Of a DNA stretch of 64,000 bases, positions 62,442 to 64,000 are shown one piece after another; positions within the stretch are counted from its first letter, which is position 1, and each line of letters begins with the position of its first letter. The notes under the pieces were generated by a model. The model was given only the letters and a program-made list of their open reading frames with translations, was not told where the DNA came from and did no database searches. A program made the translations under genes and the position numbers. This DNA comes from Rariloculus sp965263005 (GTDB lineage Bacteria > Pseudomonadota > Gammaproteobacteria > Steroidobacterales > Rariloculaceae): NCBI RefSeq assembly GCF_965263005.1, contig NZ_OZ253579.1, positions 2,666,001 to 2,730,000 of the forward strand, written 5' to 3'.

Positions 62442-62957
62442 ATGAAGCGCTTGACGCTGGTCCGGCATGCGAAGTCGAGCTGGAGCGATCCGCGCTTATC
62501 AGACCACGATCGGGAGCTTTCGCAGCGCGGTGAGCGGGACGCGCCGCGCATGGGGCGGAGGCTTTGCGCCCGCAAGGCGCGACCGTCGCTGATCCTGAGC
62601 AGCACAGCCGTACGTGCGCTCGAAACGGCGAGAATCATCGCGCTCTCGTTCGGCTATCCGAGGGATTTCCCCCAGACCGAGCGTGCCCTCTACCACGCCG
62701 ACCCTGGCACACTGTTCGACGTCGTCTGGAGCCGGGACGATACCTGTCGCGACATGATGATCGTCGGCCACAATCCGGGGCTGACCTGGTTCGTCAACGA
62801 GTTGCTGACCGACTTCGCGCTCGACAACCTGCCGACCACGGGCATCGTAGCGATCGCTTTCGATGTCGAGACGTGGCAGAAAGCGGATGCGGCCTCGGCT
62901 TCGCTTGATTTTTACGACTACCCGAAGAACCCCGCAGCCGTGCCCGAGGACGTTTAG
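62442..62957 (+). CDS. sixA: SixA-like histidine phosphatase
   Basis: 171 residues. The RHG-type motif is RHAKSSW, with the second His in VGHNPGLTWF. It belongs to the SixA branch that acts on phosphohistidine proteins or small phosphates. It follows sufT by 11 bp but is probably functionally separate. Confidence 0.85.
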   Translation: MKRLTLVRHAKSSWSDPRLSDHDRELSQRGERDAPRMGRRLCARKARPSLILSSTAVRALETARIIALSFGYPRDFPQTERALYHADPGTLFDVVWSRDDTCRDMMIVGHNPGLTWFVNELLTDFALDNLPTTGIVAIAFDVETWQKADAASASLDFYDYPKNPAAVPEDV

Positions 62958-63011
62958 CTACGCGGCGGATTGGGTACAATGCAGGACAGCGATTCCTCGG
63001 GAGGAAGGTCC

Positions 63012-63923
63012 ATGCCGTCGAGAGTCATCGTCCCAGCCATCGGTTTCGTGCTCGCCAGCACGCCGGGCTTCGCTCAAAACCCCGCTTTTTCGGCTGAACG
63101 GATGGCCGAGACGGAAATCACACTGGAACAGGTCGGCGACGGGCTCTACGTGTTCTTCGGGATCGGCGGCAACATCGCCGTCTCGATCGGCGAACAGGGC
63201 GTCTTGATCGTCGACGATCAGTTTCCCGAGATGGCGCCGAAGTACCGCGCCAGGATCGGCGAGCTTGGCGGCGGCGACATCGACTTCGCGATCAATACGC
63301 ACTGGCACTACGACCACGCGGACGGGAACAAGCTCCTGGGTCCCGAGGGCACATGGCTCGTCTCACAAGCGAACTCGCGTGAGATGATGACCACGGACAA
63401 CGTGATCAATACCGTTGTCAGAGCGCCGTACAATCAGCCCGCTTACGAGACGGATGCACTGCCGATCTTCGCCTTCGAGGATCGCATGCAGATGCACTTC
63501 AACGGCGAGCGAATCGATCTGATCCACACCGGGCCCGCCCACACGACGGGCGACGCTGCCGTCATCTTTCGCGAGCACAACGCCGTGCATATGGGCGACG
63601 TCTACAACAACGCCGGGTATCCGTTCATCGACGCGGACAACGGCGGCGACATCGACGGCATGATCGAGTTCTGCGCAGCCGTGGTCGAGGAACTCGAGCC
63701 CGGCGCCACCGTGATTCCCGGTCACGGGCCGGTGGCCACGCGCGCCGACCTCGAAGCCTACGTGACGATGCTGACAGCGATCCGCGAACGGATCGCCGAG
63801 CTTGTCGAGCAGGGGGCGACACTCGAGCAGGTCGTTGCCGCGCGGCCGACGGCCGAGTGGGACGATGAGTACGGCGACCCGACGCGAATGGTCGACCGGG
63901 CCTACGCGTCGTTGACGCGCTGA
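63012..63923 (+). CDS. Exported metallo-beta-lactamase-fold hydrolase
   Basis: 303 residues from the ATG after GAGGAAGG. The signal peptide ends near GFA-QNP. The zinc motif HWHYDH is at 97-102, with His in GPAHTTGDAAV, Asp in HMGDVYNN and His in IPGHGPV. It resembles the gene at 10.65 kb and is related to quinoprotein-associated MBL proteins. The substrate is unknown. Nothing further is visible to the window end. Confidence 0.87.
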   Translation: MPSRVIVPAIGFVLASTPGFAQNPAFSAERMAETEITLEQVGDGLYVFFGIGGNIAVSIGEQGVLIVDDQFPEMAPKYRARIGELGGGDIDFAINTHWHYDHADGNKLLGPEGTWLVSQANSREMMTTDNVINTVVRAPYNQPAYETDALPIFAFEDRMQMHFNGERIDLIHTGPAHTTGDAAVIFREHNAVHMGDVYNNAGYPFIDADNGGDIDGMIEFCAAVVEELEPGATVIPGHGPVATRADLEAYVTMLTAIRERIAELVEQGATLEQVVAARPTAEWDDEYGDPTRMVDRAYASLTR

Positions 63924-64000
63924 ACCGGCGCAACAGGGCCAGTCCTGCAACGCTGGCGTGCGAACGGCCACTTGAGCGCATAATCCAACGCTGACTATCC

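Overview
The window reads as chromosomal DNA of a GC-rich, Gram-negative gammaproteobacterium. Support comes from the dnaX-ybaB-recR block preceded by a 4.5S-type SRP RNA, the dapA / gcvR-bcp-bepA neighbourhood, ppsR/ppsA, oligoribonuclease, a Prc/Tsp protease, many lipoproteins, a TonB-dependent receptor and many Tat-type signals. The wealth of secreted oxidoreductases, amidohydrolases and hydrolases suggests a heterotroph, possibly marine or soil. The genus cannot be read from this sequence.

Layout. 1-7.6 kb: the 3' end of a PQQ dehydrogenase, a DjlA-like co-chaperone, an apparently exported nucleoside deoxyribosyltransferase, an exported protein made of 22-residue repeats, and a tight four-gene minus-strand operon (small membrane protein, fatty-acid-hydroxylase-type enzyme, GH3-type acyl-amido synthetase, enolase-superfamily epimerase) that looks like an undescribed lipid or N-acyl-amino-acid pathway. 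8-20 kb: RidA, two metallo-beta-lactamase-fold enzymes, VOC and YceI proteins, an amidohydrolase, paired lipoproteins, Prc and DUF1249. This stretch is studded with a structured intergenic repeat. 19.7-27.9 kb: housekeeping core (ppsR/ppsA, orn, rsgA, hinT-recR-ybaB-dnaX, SRP RNA, tRNA-Ser). 28.2-48 kb: accessory catabolic region (DUF1592/DUF1552/ankyrin trio, a flavocytochrome pair of the 4-cresol dehydrogenase type, TonB receptor, esterase, amidohydrolases, dienelactone hydrolases, a membrane-protein trio). 48.2-50.6 kb: a bufferin-type copper RiPP operon (bufA-bufB-bufC-doxX). 50.7-56 kb: a short lipoprotein in the bamC position, dapA, gcvR, bcp, bepA, class I aldolase. 56.1-64 kb: a complete SUF operon under an Rrf2 regulator, then sixA and another MBL-fold enzyme.

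The most novel signal is a family of about 165-bp intergenic elements. There are nine copies: five full-length, one with an arm deletion, one with a core deletion and two half copies. Each full copy has a long terminal inverted repeat, a second inner inverted repeat whose two arms co-vary between copies, and a third inverted repeat interleaved with the second in a pseudoknot-like order. Every copy lies next to the 3' end of a gene. Two supply the stop codon of the neighbouring gene and one supplies about 19 C-terminal residues. I saw none between 20 and 50 kb. Other points of interest are two 15-bp tandem repeats that multiply regulatory hexamers just upstream of starts, an IscR-like operator variant before the suf regulator, and a dienelactone hydrolase whose 3' end appears to have been fused by deletion into an amidohydrolase gene.
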